Shown here piece after piece: positions 1 to 12,205 of a stretch of 64,000 bases of DNA. Numbering within the stretch: the first letter of the stretch is position 1; every line of letters begins with the position of its first letter. The position numbers were made by a program, and so were the translations under genes. Source of the stretch: Athripsodes cinereus. Its lineage: Eukaryota > Arthropoda > Insecta > Trichoptera > Leptoceridae. The notes under the pieces were generated by a model. That model was given only the letters and a program-made list of their open reading frames with translations. It was not told the DNA's origin and did not search any database. The stretch is taken from assembly GCA_947579605.1 (NCBI GenBank), contig OX388314.1, positions 22,640,000 to 22,703,999 on the forward strand. The letters are read 5' to 3'.

Positions 1-1099
1 ATAATTGTTATATAAATCTCATAATTTCCAAATTTCATGAAAAGCATAGTTAAATGATTTATATTTTAATTTGCAAATAATATTTACCGTTTGTTTACCT
101 AAACCATCACAACATAAAAGTGGGGTAGATAACAGATTAACTGGGTGTAAGCAAACAGTTTCCCTTCTTGTGCCAATAAAAAAAAACAGGATGGAAAGCA
201 TATCTCATCGTTGAATTTAATATGTCAAACAAATAAAATATTTTAACACACAAGTATGAACCTACATAAATTGTAGGTATTTATATTTGTAGATTTGCTT
301 CAGGGTAGGTTTATTTTCTACTTGTTTTGTAATAATAATTTGATTCGTTGTTTGACTTAAATCAAAATAACCTTTAAATAAGTAATAAGTTGACTAAAAA
401 TAGGAAACGGAAGATATATAAATAATTGAACTATAAATATTTAAATGAATTTGTATTTCAAAATAATATGAAGAAGTTGAAGGAGTCAGCTTGCCAGTAA
501 TTTAATATTAAACGATTTCCGTTAATCGGGAAAAAGGTATAAGCTGTACCTACTCCTTTACAAATACAATAATAAGTCTAAAATTAGTTTTTCACGTAAA
601 TCGTCCATAATTTCTGAAATAAATACAAGTGAAATAGTCGTACTATTAGCATGTCTTTTAAAATTTCTTTTACTTCCTTCCCGCTCATATACATAATATC
701 TCATGTTAGAACATTCTTTATAATACATAATATATCGTTAGGTTTACGGGAAGACATTGCCTCAAGGCACTAGTACGCCATTTGTACAAATGAATTTTTA
801 TGCGTGTATTTCTGGGTTGATAAAGAGTTTTTTTCTTCTCAATTTTCTTTACTTTAATGTTTACCTACTCAATGTTTTTTTATTTATTATTTCGTTGGAT
901 TTTTGTTATTTTTAATGCTTTTTCTCCATTGATTAAGTTATACGTTTCTTAGTTGTATGTTGTTTGGCTTTTTTTTATTTTTCTATTTCGATGTAAAATA
1001 TATGATTTTTTGTTAAAGGCTGATAGCCGTTTATTGTGTAAAATTAATAAATAACAAAGAGTTTATCATTATTAAAGACGGCAGTATGTTGCTTTAGTG
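1..1099. other. AT-rich, no gene seen
   Basis: AT-rich sequence with only short chance open frames on both strands. I see no exon with splice sites and no repeat I can name. Confidence 0.5.
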
Positions 1100-1210
1100 A
1101 AATCAGCATGTATGAATGTGCAGGAAGTGAAAGAAGTGTGCGCGAACCGATCGAAATGGAATTTCATCCTCTCCAACACACCCATTAGGGATTTGATCAG
1201 GGGGGACTGA
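1100..1210 (+). pseudogene. LINE reverse transcriptase C-terminal tail, remnant
   Basis: An open frame read from about 1106 to the TGA at 1208-1210 gives a peptide containing EVKEVCANRSKWNFILS. This lines up with the AKEVCKDRSIWRSVLSAYP motif at the extreme C-terminus of the RTE-like elements at 4.1 and 56.9 kb. Only about 33 codons are left and the rest of the element is absent, so this is a 5'-truncated or decayed copy. The relation rests on one short motif. Confidence 0.5.
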
Positions 1211-1817
1211 TGGTTAGATAATAATTATATTATGTAAAATAACAGTATATTTCAAATAGAAAATATTCATAATGCAATTTCTCCTTTTGTCTTATACAAG
1301 ATTTAATTCTGTGCAACCGCATAAAGTAAATGAAGAATATTAGCATTTAAATTCAAACAATAAGCGACAATATTATATTAATGAAGTCTTTGCTTACGTA
1401 CTCGATATAAGCTACTCACACTTTCAGTCTATGCGAGGGGTATAAGAATTAAAACTAAGCGAAGTAATGTATGCACACTGGCATACAAAGAGACTGGTTT
1501 TAGTGTCACAGAAAGTACGTTATAGTTGTTTTAAAGTACTGCAAAGCTCAAAATTTTATTAATTTTTAGTGATGAAACATACGTTTTGTGATTTTACCAG
1601 ATAATCAGTATTCAGTGAGATTTAAAGTCGAATAGTCGGATCCCAAATATTTCATAATAAATTTACCCAAGTGTGAAAAACTTAAACAAATTGGTGACGA
1701 AATGGCTCATGGAGAGAGGTAGAAGGGAGTCTGAGAGACATCTGACGAACATAATACAATAACTGGCTAACTCTTACGTTAATCCAACTCGCACGTACAA
1801 AATGACTTGACGTATGA
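1211..1817. other. AT-rich, no gene seen
   Basis: No supported gene or repeat. Only short unrelated open frames. Confidence 0.45.
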
Positions 1818-2245
1818 CGTGGCTATTTTTATTATTTTTAATTGTTTTGATTCATGGTATTCAAGTGTACATGAAAGAATTGTATTCATTTGTCATATAT
1901 TTTAAATTGTATTTTTGTATGTGTATTTTTTTTCTTAGTATTGCCCCAGAACAGATTTTAGTCTAGTGGGACAATATATTTCACAATGTTAATGTTCTAT
2001 ATGTTTGTTTGTACACTGAGAAAAATACTCACAACGAATCATTGGTAGGTACGTATTTTTATTTTTTCATTGGTAAATTTACAAACAATTTGTTTGCAAA
2101 AAGTTAATGTTATAGATTCGTACTAATGAATCGTTTGTACTATCTCTGGTCCTCATCTGATAGGGTACGTACCAATGATTCGTTGTGAAATTTCGTTACT
2201 ATTTTTCTCAGTGTATGTATTATTCTGGAATAAATAAATAAAAAA
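1818..2245 (+). mobile_element. LINE 3' end, interrupted by a MITE
   Basis: Positions 1818-2013 and 2214-2245 match 8165-8326, including the shared core 'cagattttagtctagtggg' (slightly changed in the other copy) and a terminal run of AATAAATAAA. The end in a TAAA-type tail suggests the 3' untranslated end of a non-LTR retrotransposon. The copy is split by the TA-flanked MITE at 2014-2213. No coding part is present. Confidence 0.6.
2014..2213. mobile_element. MITE with CACTGAGAAAAATA terminal inverted repeats
   Basis: A 200-bp element starts CACTGAGAAAAATA and ends in its complement, TATTTTTCTCAGTG. The arms continue with ACAACGAATCATTGG-type sequence, so it can fold into a long hairpin. A TA lies immediately outside each end (2012-2013 and 2214-2215), which fits the Tc1/mariner target. 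The uninterrupted relative at 8165-8326 has a single TA at this point. A longer relative is at 55466-56384. It has no coding capacity. Confidence 0.85.
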
Positions 2246-2399
2246 ATATACCGGTCGGATATTGTCATGACGTGATTAGTTGAAAGTGAGTTACTGTGTG
2301 TGAACTAAGATGAGACGTTTTATGATGAGCGTGATTGTAATTTCAAATGATTGAGCGTGTGAGTAATTTTGTCTACCTATGCTGTATGTATCAAGGCGG

Positions 2400-2720
2400 T
2401 AGGATAACCATAAGTAGGGCATTTAGCAGACCGACCATGTGTAATAAACATGCACTGGCTATGCTCTCCGTGCTAATTAAAAATAAGACATTCTGATTGA
2501 AGACTGAACCATACCGCAACCGGATAATTCAGGAGTCGTAGGCTCCTATTTATCGGCACATTTAAATCAAAATTGTCCTCACGGGTCGGCCATTGGGCAG
2601 GTCTGAAGAACCAGCCGGCTAAAACCGCCTACGTGGGAATATTTTTGGTGAAAATACAGTATGTTTTATGAGTTCTTGTTTATTTTAGGATACTCGCAAA
2701 CCTACAGAGAAGAGTTGAAG
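2400..2720 (-). repeat. Family A dispersed repeat, diverged and interrupted
   Basis: 2400-2490 ('catgcactggctatgctctc') and 2650-2720 ('aggatactcgcaaacctaca') match successive parts of the family A repeat read on the minus strand. Between them lies a segment related to 11065-11180 that carries a stem-loop shared with R1-like LINE 3' ends. Strongly diverged. Confidence 0.4.
2505..2645. repeat. Dispersed repeat shared with 11065-11180
   Basis: The blocks 'caggagtcgtag', 'aaatcaaaattgtc' and 'gtgggaat' occur in the same order here and at 11065-11180. The CGGATA..AGGAGTC..CTCCT..TATCGG part forms an imperfect hairpin like those at 47394-47430 and 48915-48951. Probably a LINE 3' fragment. Confidence 0.45.
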
Positions 2721-4041
2721 GCAATTTCGATTTCTGACATTCTAGAACGAAAATATAATAAACAATGGTATCCAACCAGAATTTAAGATTTTATCCGGTC
2801 GCATAGAAAAGGCATGCCGTATAGAACCGATTCCGGATAGTTTTTGGATATCTGTTTTTTCTCTAATATTAATCATTCGTTGTCATCATCATTAAGATTG
2901 ATGAAACATTCTCACGAGTGCTGAAGCTTTGCTTGTTTTAATTTTTTTATCTCAGGAATAATTGTCTCATGTTGTACTTAATAATGTGACTGTAATATTT
3001 GTATGTATAGTTAGTAATGATGACATGCAAAATGACTCATACTATATATCTTTGCAGACGGGAGGGTTACTTCGGACACGATCCAACTCTATCTATCTAT
3101 CTATCCTTAATATAATAACATTCTACTCTCCATCTTCTATCAAAGGTAGTTTGAAATCATTAATGTGAAAAAACTAGAGTTGAAGATCAATTCAGAGCCT
3201 AAAAAATGTTTATATTAATGAAAAAAGGAGGAAATTAAAAATGATGAACCCAAATTCACCTAAAAACGATAACAAAACCTTATTCGAAATAATTTTATTG
3301 AAGACATTCCAACAACGAAGACATTTTTTTTCTCAATAATGTCTTTTAATATGTAATAACTTTGACATGTCTCATTCATTTCATACAAAATTAATTTAAT
3401 ATTAAAAGTAACTTTTGATAAATTATTGAAATATAAAATCATTGCAGAGAAGACAATTTGTATTGTGATATTTTCCAACCATGAACGTTTTTATTTTTCA
3501 GAGCTTTTTTTATGTTTCATTCAGTATTAGGCATACGTGCGAAATATCATACTATTTTTCTATAATTTCTTTAAAAGTTTGTATTGGCGTCTGAATATCA
3601 TCTCGAATAACTTTTGCTTGTGTAAAAAACTACGAGTAAGTATGAATAAACAAATGTAAATTTACATGGAATTGAAATCTTGAAAGAATACTAGGAACGT
3701 AGACTTATTACGTCGTTGAAACAAGTTTTTTTAATACAGTTCATCGTGAAGTTTAGATTGATGTTTTATTTATTTTGTTTTGTTTGTTTCAATATGAAAC
3801 TATCATCATTGTAAACTTTGAAAATTTTTGTAGTATACAGACTAGATTTTTTTTAAATAGATTGAATGTCATTTACTTAGAAAGCGCAGTATTTCGCAGG
3901 TCCTCAAAAAGACCGTTGCCTTCTGCCCAATGATTTGTGGAGTATTCAAGTTGACATCAGCTAAGGCATTGAAAGGAGGTGGTAGGCTTTGGCGCCGCGA
4001 TTTTGTGGAGGCAGCAGGTATCGAAGAGCGAGTTTATATAC
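2721..4041. other. AT-rich; TATC microsatellite and one GC-richer patch
   Basis: A short (TATC)n run lies at about 3088-3104. The stretch 3890-4020 is clearly less AT-rich than its surroundings but gives no convincing open frame with splice sites; it may be a TE fragment. Nothing else seen. Confidence 0.4.
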
Positions 4042-4380
4042 ATATATTTTTAGATTAGAAGAATTGTAAATAAATTGAGATGGTTTGGTCATGTGGAACG
4101 AATGGAAGAGGAAAGAATGGCAAAGAGGATATACGTGTCTGTAAGGAGGGGTGTGAGGAAGCGCGGGCATCCGAGAACTACATGGCTTGATCATGTAGAT
4201 CAAATTCTCAAGGACGGCCGTGTTTTGAGTAAGAGAAATCGACGAGCGTGCATGAGAAAATGTATGGCTGTAGCAGAAGCGAAAGAAGTATGTAAGGACA
4301 GATCTATATGGCGTTCCGTTCTCTCTGCCTACCCCACTTGGGATACGGCGCGAGGGAATAGATAGATAGATGTTTAGATA
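4042..4380 (+). pseudogene. RTE-like LINE, reverse transcriptase C-terminus
   Basis: The frame from about 4042, open to the stop at 4363-4365, encodes the end of a non-LTR reverse transcriptase. It starts LRWFGHVERMEEERMAKRIY, has a basic GHPRTTW segment, then RRACMRKCM and KEVCKDRSIWRSVLSAYP. This tail follows the thumb region in many arthropod RTE-like elements. All upstream RT motifs are missing, so the copy is 5'-truncated. A short (GATA)n run directly after the stop is the kind of microsatellite tail RTE elements leave. Related copies lie at 42.2, 45.7, 48.1, 56.9 and 63.0 kb. Confidence 0.75.
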
Positions 4381-5222
4381 GGTTTCTGGGTAACCTCTAA
4401 TTGTGTACTGGCAAAGGGCTTACCATGACGTTTCGATAAAATATCATTCATCAATTTTTAGGTGGCAGACATACCAAAATGCTTGGAGAAGATGTCCTCT
4501 TTCAACATGCTGCTGTTATTCTATAAAGGAACCCACGTGTTTGCAATAAAAAAATAATTTGTGTAGTGTGGGAAGAGGGGACAGCATTACGGCAAAGTCA
4601 ATCTGCATGCATGACTGAGCATAGGATTTAAAAGTCTTTATAGTGAATTTGTACCTTCACCCATCATTTAAACGCACTTGAATGCTTTTACTGAAAACAA
4701 TTCATACAACTTCGGGGACTTAACGGGAAACAAATAATATTATATCAAACCAAATACTTATAAACAATCCAACATACTATCGCAGTTTGTTACATATCAG
4801 ACCCATACGAGTATTTTAATAGTATCGTATTGTGGTTTCAAACAAATGTTATCTGCGCATTTTCCAAGTACTTACTAGATAACAATATTCTACGTAAAAT
4901 ATAATCCAAAAGGTTAGTCGACTGTGAACATTTGATTTCTCCACAGCTTATCTATATCTTACTCTCTTTCTTTTGAAAAATAAATGTAACGATAAAACAA
5001 ATAAAACAAGTACACACTATAAAACCATTCTTTTGTTTGTGCCTTGCTCTATATTTTATTGAATGCATTTTATGAGTCTTTGGATTTGATTGTAAGAATA
5101 TAAAATATTGGAATAATATCTCTCGCTGGGTTTTATCTTATTCTAAAGAATATTTTCTTCATTTTATTTCAAAAAAAGGCTTTACAGCCTTTTACGAAAC
5201 ATAAGGTTATAAAATAATATTT
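4381..5222. other. AT-rich, no gene seen
   Basis: No supported exon or element. Confidence 0.45.
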
Positions 5223-5393
5223 AGTTCGTCGGAAGCCTGGAGATAAAATCTCGGCCTTAGGCACAAGATGTGTGCGATTCGATTCCAGGTGCCAACAAAC
5301 TCCCCTTTCACGACACAAGCTTTGAGCTTACTGTGAAGGGCGTATAAGGTTGTTTTTGAGTATATAACAAAAACCCAGATGTATCTCTTTTAA
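5223..5393 (+). mobile_element. tRNA-derived SINE (family B)
   Basis: An A-box-like segment (GTCGGAAGCCTGGAG, about 5228-5242) is followed some 42 bp later by a strong B box, GATTCGATTCC (consensus GGTTCGANNCC). This is the internal RNA polymerase III promoter layout of tRNA-derived SINEs. The body continues with 'aaactcccctttcacg' and 'acaagctttgagctta' and ends 'aacccagatgtatc'. Minus-strand copies are at 26799-26912, 29949-30001 joined to 36735-36852, and 62644-62768. Confidence 0.7.
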
Positions 5394-5611
5394 AATTTGT
5401 ATTATTAAACCTAATTGTATATTAACTTAAAAGAAGTATGATTCACATAATTTTTGATATGACAGATAAAGCAAGTGATGAATTTAAAGAGATTGAGAAA
5501 TTTTTGTTTAAAAATGCATACAATAAGTAAACAAACGTCTAACATTTACGGCTATTTTTTGAAATTCTGTAGAGGGCAATTTTAAAAAAAAAAATTACAA
5601 AAAAGCATGTG

Positions 5612-5690
5612 GAAGTAAGTATATGCAAGGACAGTAGTAAATAACGCTCAATCTTTTCTGCCTACCCCGAAAAAGAAGAGACATGAACGT
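5612..5690 (+). pseudogene. RTE-like LINE tail, short remnant
   Basis: 'tatgcaaggacag' followed by 'tcttttctgcctaccccg' encodes a broken version of the CKDRSKWRSIFSAYP motif of the RTE-like tail. Too short and diverged to say more. Confidence 0.5.
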
Positions 5691-6238
5691 GATGATGTTG
5701 AAGTTAAATTTATAAAAGTATACAGTATTTAACATTTACTTAGATTATCAAAACCACAATGTTAAATGGACTTCCACCTAGTACCGTCGGGGAACAACAT
5801 TTTTTTTAATTGTATTTATATAGATCTATTCTATTAAGTTTTGAATTGTCCTTTATGGGAGTTCAGATAGATATTTACAAAATCTTTAATAGCTTACAAT
5901 ATAATATATATTTAAAAATATGAATAAATATTTAACAAAGAGGACATTTATTCTAAGACGGACATTAACCCTGAAACGAAATCCTTTTCTAAGAGTTCAG
6001 TATATTTCTTTTGACAAATGTAATTTGTATGAGGTAAATAGAAAAAGTTTTCAACATAAAAAGATAAGCACTTTTAATACAAATTTTAAAGACGTACGTT
6101 GAAGCCAACAAACGCAATACTATGAATACTAAACGCCACTTCAAAAGCTTCTTTTGTTGAAAAGTTTGTAGTTAAGTAAAGCCTCATTACACTACTTGAC
6201 ATATTTTGTAAATGTTGTCCATAGTGACTTAGATTATC
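5691..6238. other. AT-rich, no gene seen
   Basis: Open frames here are short and very Lys/Phe-rich, as expected by chance. No motif recognised. Confidence 0.45.
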
Positions 6239-6535
6239 TCAAATCGTTTCGATAATATATTTTATTTGTTTTCCAATAAAGGTCAAGGGACCTTGCATCC
6301 CTTGTGTCACCGTGAACGTAGTAGATCTATTGTCATATCCTTCTATGTCATATCTTACTCTCATATAACTCACGATTTGTCTTGATGCGAGAAGCCTCAC
6401 CTTCTCAGTCCAGCAGTAACCCTCCGAGGATGTGACTTCATTTGCAAACGTGTGCATCACAATTACAGAGGATGTGGATAGGTGTTTCGCTAACTTCTGC
6501 ACAAAATCTGTAGATTTTGACAATATACTATTGCA
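6239..6535 (-). pseudogene. LINE RNase H-side C-terminal fragment
   Basis: On the minus strand one frame reads CRFCAEVSETPIHILCNCDA. This is the CX2C...HX4C zinc-binding segment that follows the RNase H domain in R1/LOA/I-type non-LTR retrotransposons. An in-frame TGA and a frameshift follow, so it is dead. An overlapping 94-codon frame in another phase is a shadow. Downstream the minus strand has 'acacaagggatgcaagg', resembling the 3' untranslated start of such elements. Assignment rests on the zinc motif. Confidence 0.5.
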
Positions 6536-7677
6536 AAGATAATACTCGTTGCGTAGTTTTTGTTAGAAATCATTGCGATTTTTCCAAAAGAAATAAATTA
6601 AAATTATTTACAGTATAAAAATAAGAACTGTGAATTATTGATAAAATCAATACATAAATAAATTTAAATTATTTTCCGATTTCGCGAACTTTTCGTCAAG
6701 ATGGTTTAACATTTTCATGAGCACAAAAGCGCTCGAGCCTTCCTATACATAATCATAAGTGTGATAAATAAACAATGTTGTTTTTTGATACACGTTTTAA
6801 AAAGCATTTCAAAAACCACTTTATTAATAACAAAACTTACAGAAAACAAACAAGAAGATAACGATAGTAAGTATTTCAGTAAAATTTCAGTTTTAGTTTT
6901 CAAAAATTTTTTTGTAGTTTATTATTAGTTTTCAGGGTTGTGAACATATTTAATTAGCTTTTTACGATTAACTAAGGTCTTTGCTCTTTTCTTCACTTAA
7001 TTAGGTAACCCTATGTCCTTTATTTCTTATGATTCTTGATTCATTATATTTTTCTTTTTTGTCAATAAATATCCTTTTAACCTTCATGCTATGTTTTCAG
7101 TGTTTTAAAATTTCTTAATCTTTGACTCGAGTGAATATAAAAAATAAAATAGATTTATTTTCATCAAAAATATAAAACATTTTGCGACTTCTTAATATGC
7201 TGCAAAATATTAAGAGTAATTAAATATAGACGAGGGATTTATTTTCCAGGAATTCTGTTACATTTTTAAAACACTTTCAGGGCAAGGACTGTCCATCTAA
7301 CAGATTATGTTAATGGCCTTTTATTATTATCCTTCAAAGGCCGAGGAAAAGTTGAAGATGTTTTGAACTTAAGCTTATGCACGTAGGTAGGTGTATGGAA
7401 ATATATTTTTACGTCTTGTACAATCTTTGATTTCAGTTTTGGGGCAATTATGGTTTACGTGAGCGTTATCAATCACATTTTCTATTTTTTTATAATCTGT
7501 TTGCTTTGAATAAATAAAATAATTTCTCGAAATCCATATATATATAGAAATCTGCCTTACACATTGTAAATGAAAACAAATAGTTCATTTACTAGATAGA
7601 AATACACAAAAAATGTACTGCAAGTAATAAAAAGGCAACTCGTCCTCCCCGTATAAAATTAAAAGCTTAGAAGCTCC
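6536..7677. other. AT-rich, no gene seen
   Basis: No exon, RNA gene or nameable repeat found. Confidence 0.45.
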
Positions 7678-7850
7678 GGATGGGTGGCATATCTCATTGA
7701 TGAATTGAAGATTTCATTTTTTTAAAACTATTTATACGTTCAAATACGTTCAATTTTTTTTAAATCTACTTATAAAATTATTTATATGTTATATTTTACG
7801 AATTTCTGCATTTTACAGGACACTCGAAAACTTAGAGAAAAGAATGGAAG
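7678..7850 (-). repeat. Family A dispersed repeat, partial
   Basis: 'ggatgggtggcatatctcat' and 'tttacaggacactcgaaaac' are the minus-strand forms of two conserved blocks of family A (see 13973-14220), separated by diverged AT-rich sequence. Confidence 0.6.
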
Positions 7851-8164
7851 ACTTACTGCTGAGGATTCCACGAGATATTTTAAACTTCTTTTCAATTTTC
7901 TTACATCTCTAAGTTATAGAAATACTTAATGGAATAAGTTATTACCCAGCAATCAAAATTTTGTATATCATATCAATTACAAACTAATCATATAAGTTAT
8001 TGTAATATTTACTTTACCTATATATTACAAATTATTTATATGAGAAACACACTGAACAAATGAAATTCAGATTTTGATATCCGATTGAGTTTAAATTAAA
8101 AAAATAAAAATATTTTTAAAATGACGGGAAGCAAGGGCATTTATTCGGGTATTTCATCGGAGAG

Positions 8165-8326
8165 TGTGGTCATATTTTTAATTGTTTTATTTTTCTGAGT
8201 TATTTGATTGTGTTGTTTTTCTTATTATAACCCCAGGACAGATTTTGGTCTAGTGGGGCAATATATTCCATAATGTTGTTTTTATGTTATTTTTGTATGT
8301 AATATTTATGGAAAATAAATAAATAA
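8165..8326 (+). mobile_element. LINE 3' end with TAAA-type tail
   Basis: Matches 1818-2245 with its MITE removed; shares 'cagattttggtctagtgggg' and ends AAAATAAATAAATAAAT. Only the noncoding 3' end is present, so it is a heavily 5'-truncated retrotransposon copy. It serves as the empty-site reference for the MITE at 2014. Confidence 0.6.
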
Positions 8327-10308
8327 ATTATTCCAATGAATTCATTCTTAAAAGCGATTATATTTTAAAAAGCAAAATAAAAGCAAAAATTTATCTACTG
8401 ATATGTTTATGAAATGAATAAAAAAAAGTAAATGGCATACAACTTAATGTCTCGGTTGTGTTTTTCGTAGCACGTCCACAGTTTTATTCCTGTCTGGAAT
8501 TATAATATTATGAAACGTCAGTTTATGGGGAAAATTAAGCGAGACAGGTGCTAATAAAGATTGAGAAGGATACTACTCGCTGTAGTGACTTTAGGTAAAT
8601 AGGTACTGTGAATTTTTAGGAAAGCTCACTGATACAAAAATAAGCTCAGCTTTTCTGACATTTTTGTGTCACATGCTAACATTAAGCTACCAACCCAGTG
8701 TTGTATGTCCTCATGATATCAGATTTAAGAAATGAAATTTCGAATATTGAATGCTCGTGCATTCTGTATCTTTTTTTTTACTTGAAACATACAAGTAACA
8801 TTTAATTAAATGAAGATTTACTTATTTTACTTTTAAATTTTGTTAATATTTAGATGTTTAGTTAGATATTTTACAAAACTTTTCATCTAAATCAGATGAC
8901 TCGCCATTTTTTGGTGAATATTTTTTTTTATTTATTTATATTAAAAATAAAGTGTTTGTGAATATTGTATTAAGATCTGACACTATACACACCTCTACAC
9001 ATGGTTGTTCGTTAATTTATGATAGGTATAGTTTATTAAATGTTAATATTATTTAACAAAAAATATGTCGCAAGAGTGGGTTTAAGAAGGTTCGAACCAA
9101 GAAGCAATAATAAAGTTGAACAACCAATTTTCAGGCAATCAAAAACTCTACAAGTAAATCTCAGGCTTTTTTTTAAAATCAATAATATATTTAATTATAT
9201 TACATCGTAGTAATTTAGTTGAACAAAGCTTCACATTTTTTAATAAAAAGCTGAAGAATCTCTTGAAGAAAACGTTATATAAAATTATATTTCTTATGAA
9301 CTTTAAAGTTACTTAAAGTTATCCAGGTATATTATTATTAAATATTTTTTGCTATATAGGTATATTCGAGAGGAGCTATGCAAAAGAGATTATTAATTTC
9401 GAAAATTTACCTCTTACAAGACGGTAGAGGAGCTTTGAAATTTTTTCTTTCGTTCGCGGTATATTATTGCGTTAAAACTTAAAACTTGATTTTAAATTCT
9501 GAAAACGATTTTGTGAATTAAATACACGCGCTGTGTACTTTTCATTCATATTATAATTTTTTTGAAATTAAAAATATATGATGATAAGTTTACCTAAATG
9601 AATTCTTTTTTGTATATTCTCAGAATCATGTAGCTATTTTGATGTTAGGAGGAAAATATTTGCTTATGAAATACTCGTTCCTACTTTTGCTTTTAATAAA
9701 AACGTTAATCTTGTCTATTTTTACTTGCATTTTAATAAAAAAACTTTTTTCCGAAGGAGTAATTCGTTCATATTCGGGAGTAGGCATAATAAAATTTCTA
9801 AAATAAAATACCAAATAAATATTATAGCATACATGGCTGGTATTAACACAGTATTATCAAAATACATAACAAAGTTCATGTTGTATGCTACCTACAGAGT
9901 TGGTTATCATAATATGAACAAATTATTTAGTAGTTTTGAGATAATATTATTATTTATTACCTAAGTGTTTCAAGGATTTAATAACAATAATATTCTAGAC
10001 AACTTAGTTTTGTACCGTTTTGTGACAAATCACCGCAAGGGCATACATATATTTAAAAAAAAAATATTATAAAATATTTCAAGGTTTCTTTATTTTAATT
10101 TGGTATTTAAAAATGAACAAAATGTCATAAGATACTCGGATTATGAGTTCCGATTAAGATCAGGGATAAAGAACCATTCATTCATTCTACATATTCAAGT
10201 TCTTCATATAATCTGTTTCTTTATATAACCCTCTATAAGTGTAGTATTTTTTAACCAACATGAATCTGTTCAACAATTTAACAATCATAAATAACAACAA
10301 TAATAAGA
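8327..10308. other. About 2 kb of AT-rich sequence, nothing identified
   Basis: Several short open frames occur on both strands (for example 9626-9814 minus and 9725-9964 plus). They overlap one another, are rich in Ile/Lys/Phe/Asn and carry no motif, so I do not call them genes. Confidence 0.45.
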
Positions 10309-10401
10309 GACTGGACCGGGATGAGACATGTGGGGGAACTGTTCCAGGTAGCGCAAGATATAGAGGCCTTCGACAGAGTAACTAGCGTCAGGAGGACCTG
10401 A
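10309..10401 (+). pseudogene. LINE reverse transcriptase tail, WTGM type
   Basis: An in-frame stretch reads DWTGMRHVGELFQVAQDIEA and then VTSVRRT before TGA. The WTGM..(E/K)LF..AQ(D/N) pattern is a common C-terminal signature of arthropod LINE reverse transcriptases. The same pattern is at 18631-18843 (WTGMRGVKKLF). Nothing upstream is preserved. Confidence 0.6.
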
Positions 10402-10544
10402 TACAGCACAAGAAGAGAAGATTTAAAAAAAATACTTTACTATCAATACGAACATTTTGGCTTAAACTAAATATTTTATCATTCACACTATCGCGGTATT
10501 TTTCACGGATGACTTAGCTAGCGGAGAAACAGCAAGCAATATAC

Positions 10545-10715
10545 ATGCAAGTCAGCATATCCGTTCTAATAAAAGTAAAAATATTCCGGTTGGATCTCGT
10601 AACTGAATAAAGGATGTTGAGTATAAATTATATAGGAAATATTTTACGAATACATGCTTTTTACAGGATATTTGAAAACTAACAGAAAATTCTGGGAAAC
10701 CTTTTCTTTACCGGA
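10545..10715 (-). repeat. Family A dispersed repeat, very diverged
   Basis: 'atacatgcaagtcagc' and 'ttttacaggatatttgaaaa' correspond in order to two blocks of family A on the minus strand. Weak. Confidence 0.35.
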
Positions 10716-11064
10716 AATCCTTCTAGTTTTACACTTTCTATCTACCCACACTCATCACCAAAATAATAACGTCGGCATAGTTTTCATTTGGATTTTTATT
10801 GAGTTTTTAAATGATAACTAGTTGATTAAACATCGCAAAAGAAAGAAGGATGGTCTGTAAATTGGATATCCTCCCGGATGTGGATTGTGAGAATAATAAT
10901 TATTGAACTGTTCATGAATAATATAGATTCATGGAATATATCTAAAGGTAGTGGATTGATGAGGGTTATACCCGTCAAGCATTGCCCAAAAGGGAATGAG
11001 AAGAAATCCATCACCACAGATATGTATGTATAATCTGGAAAAAGACAGACACACCTTACTCAAG

Positions 11065-11180
11065 GATGTCTCAGGAGTCGTAGACTATTTTTTACTCACC
11101 CATTCAAATCAAAATTGTCTTTATGGGCGAGCGGGCCATGAGGGCAGGCCTAATAGGCCGTGGGAATCTTACTACTAGTC
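11065..11180. repeat. Dispersed repeat shared with 2505-2645
   Basis: Contains 'caggagtcgtag', 'aaatcaaaattgtc' and 'ccgtgggaat' in the order seen at 2.5 kb. It falls inside a short open frame that I take to be chance. Probably part of a LINE 3' region. Confidence 0.45.
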
Positions 11181-11384
11181 TCTACAATCATCTTCATCGT
11201 ATACAAACGACACCTGTGCAAAAAGTTATCTCTACGTCCAGTTTATTAAACGAAAAACAAATATTAAGTATTTCATAATATCAAGCCCTCTCTCTTCAAA
11301 TTTCCTGGAAATATAAAACAATCTGAAAATGTAATTATATTTCATTTTATCATATTATTCCGAAACCTATGCTGCATTTTTTTT

Positions 11385-11785
11385 TGCGATTTCAAGGTGA
11401 ATTGGTTGTTACGGTACTTTCTTGATGTTTTGTAGCGGCTTGCCTCGATACAGGCACTCGCCTAGTGAGGTTGCTGCGGGTTATGACTGCATAGTCCTGA
11501 TTAACTTGCTTGATCCGGCGCGCACGCTCAGTCACATTATCTGTTTTGGCTGCCTATTATGCATGTTGGATTGGTGTCTTGTTGTTTTTCTTTTTTTCAT
11601 TTTTATATAACTTTTGTAATAAATGACAAACTTGTGGGCTTGGTATTATATAGCAAGGGGTTGGATAATGAGTGCGGGTTGAGTAGGATAATGCATTGTC
11701 TTTGATTTGCGATTGTGTGTATTATTTCTGTCCATGTGTTTTTTCAAATGTTTTGTAATAATGATGAATAAATAAATAAATTTAA
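11385..11785 (+). mobile_element. LINE 3' region, plus copy of an inverted pair
   Basis: About 400 bp closely match the reverse complement of 12491-12907, including 'ggcttgcctcgatacaggca' and 'aaatgttttgtaataatgat', ending in AATAAATAAATAAAT. The A-rich terminal repeat marks the 3' end of a non-LTR retrotransposon. A 62-codon frame (11422-11610) is shared by both copies and may be part of the element, but its function is not recognised. Confidence 0.65.
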
Positions 11786-11959
11786 AGAAAAACTGATTCA
11801 CTTGAAAAAAAATTGTTGTATGACTGAAATAAACTTGATAACATGAACTTGTATTAATTAAACATAATTTGTATCTTGTTTCATTTTACTGTTTAGTTCT
11901 AAAAATATATGTTTGTATGTTGATTAATTTATTTAGCGCCGTTTAATGGAGCATCCATC

Positions 11960-12205
11960 TCAAGGGCGTGGGAAACTATGTTGGAAGAGCGATGTCTTCA
12001 ATTTTCTCCAGAACGTTGTTTTTGGTTGGTTTTTACGAAGGTCTTCGGGGAGTCGGTTTCAGATTACGGGTCCTGGGATGCCGAAAGCCCTGTCATAGAA
12101 GGAGGACTTGTTTGCTCTATTGATCTCGCCCAGCATATTGGTGGATGTTTGTACAAAGGCTCTGTTGTTTGTTTTTATATCATTGGTGATAGAATAAATA
12201 CGCTT
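11960..12205 (-). pseudogene. LINE polyprotein C-terminus
   Basis: The minus strand reads 81 codons ending LKTSLFQHSFPRP and a stop, with the signature RAFGIPGPVI*NRLPEDLRK. This matches the end of many LINE ORF2 proteins, where a G-P-x-x-W-N-x-L-P-x-x-L/I-R motif precedes a basic F-K/R-x-x-L-K-x-x-L-F helix. The expected Trp codon before Asn is TGA here, the only stop in the stretch. The 84-codon plus-strand frame over the same bases is a shadow. Confidence 0.65.

Noticed and set aside
6239..6523. 94-codon minus frame as an unknown protein
   Set aside because: A different frame of the same strand shows the LINE zinc motif, so this is an out-of-phase reading of a dead LINE.
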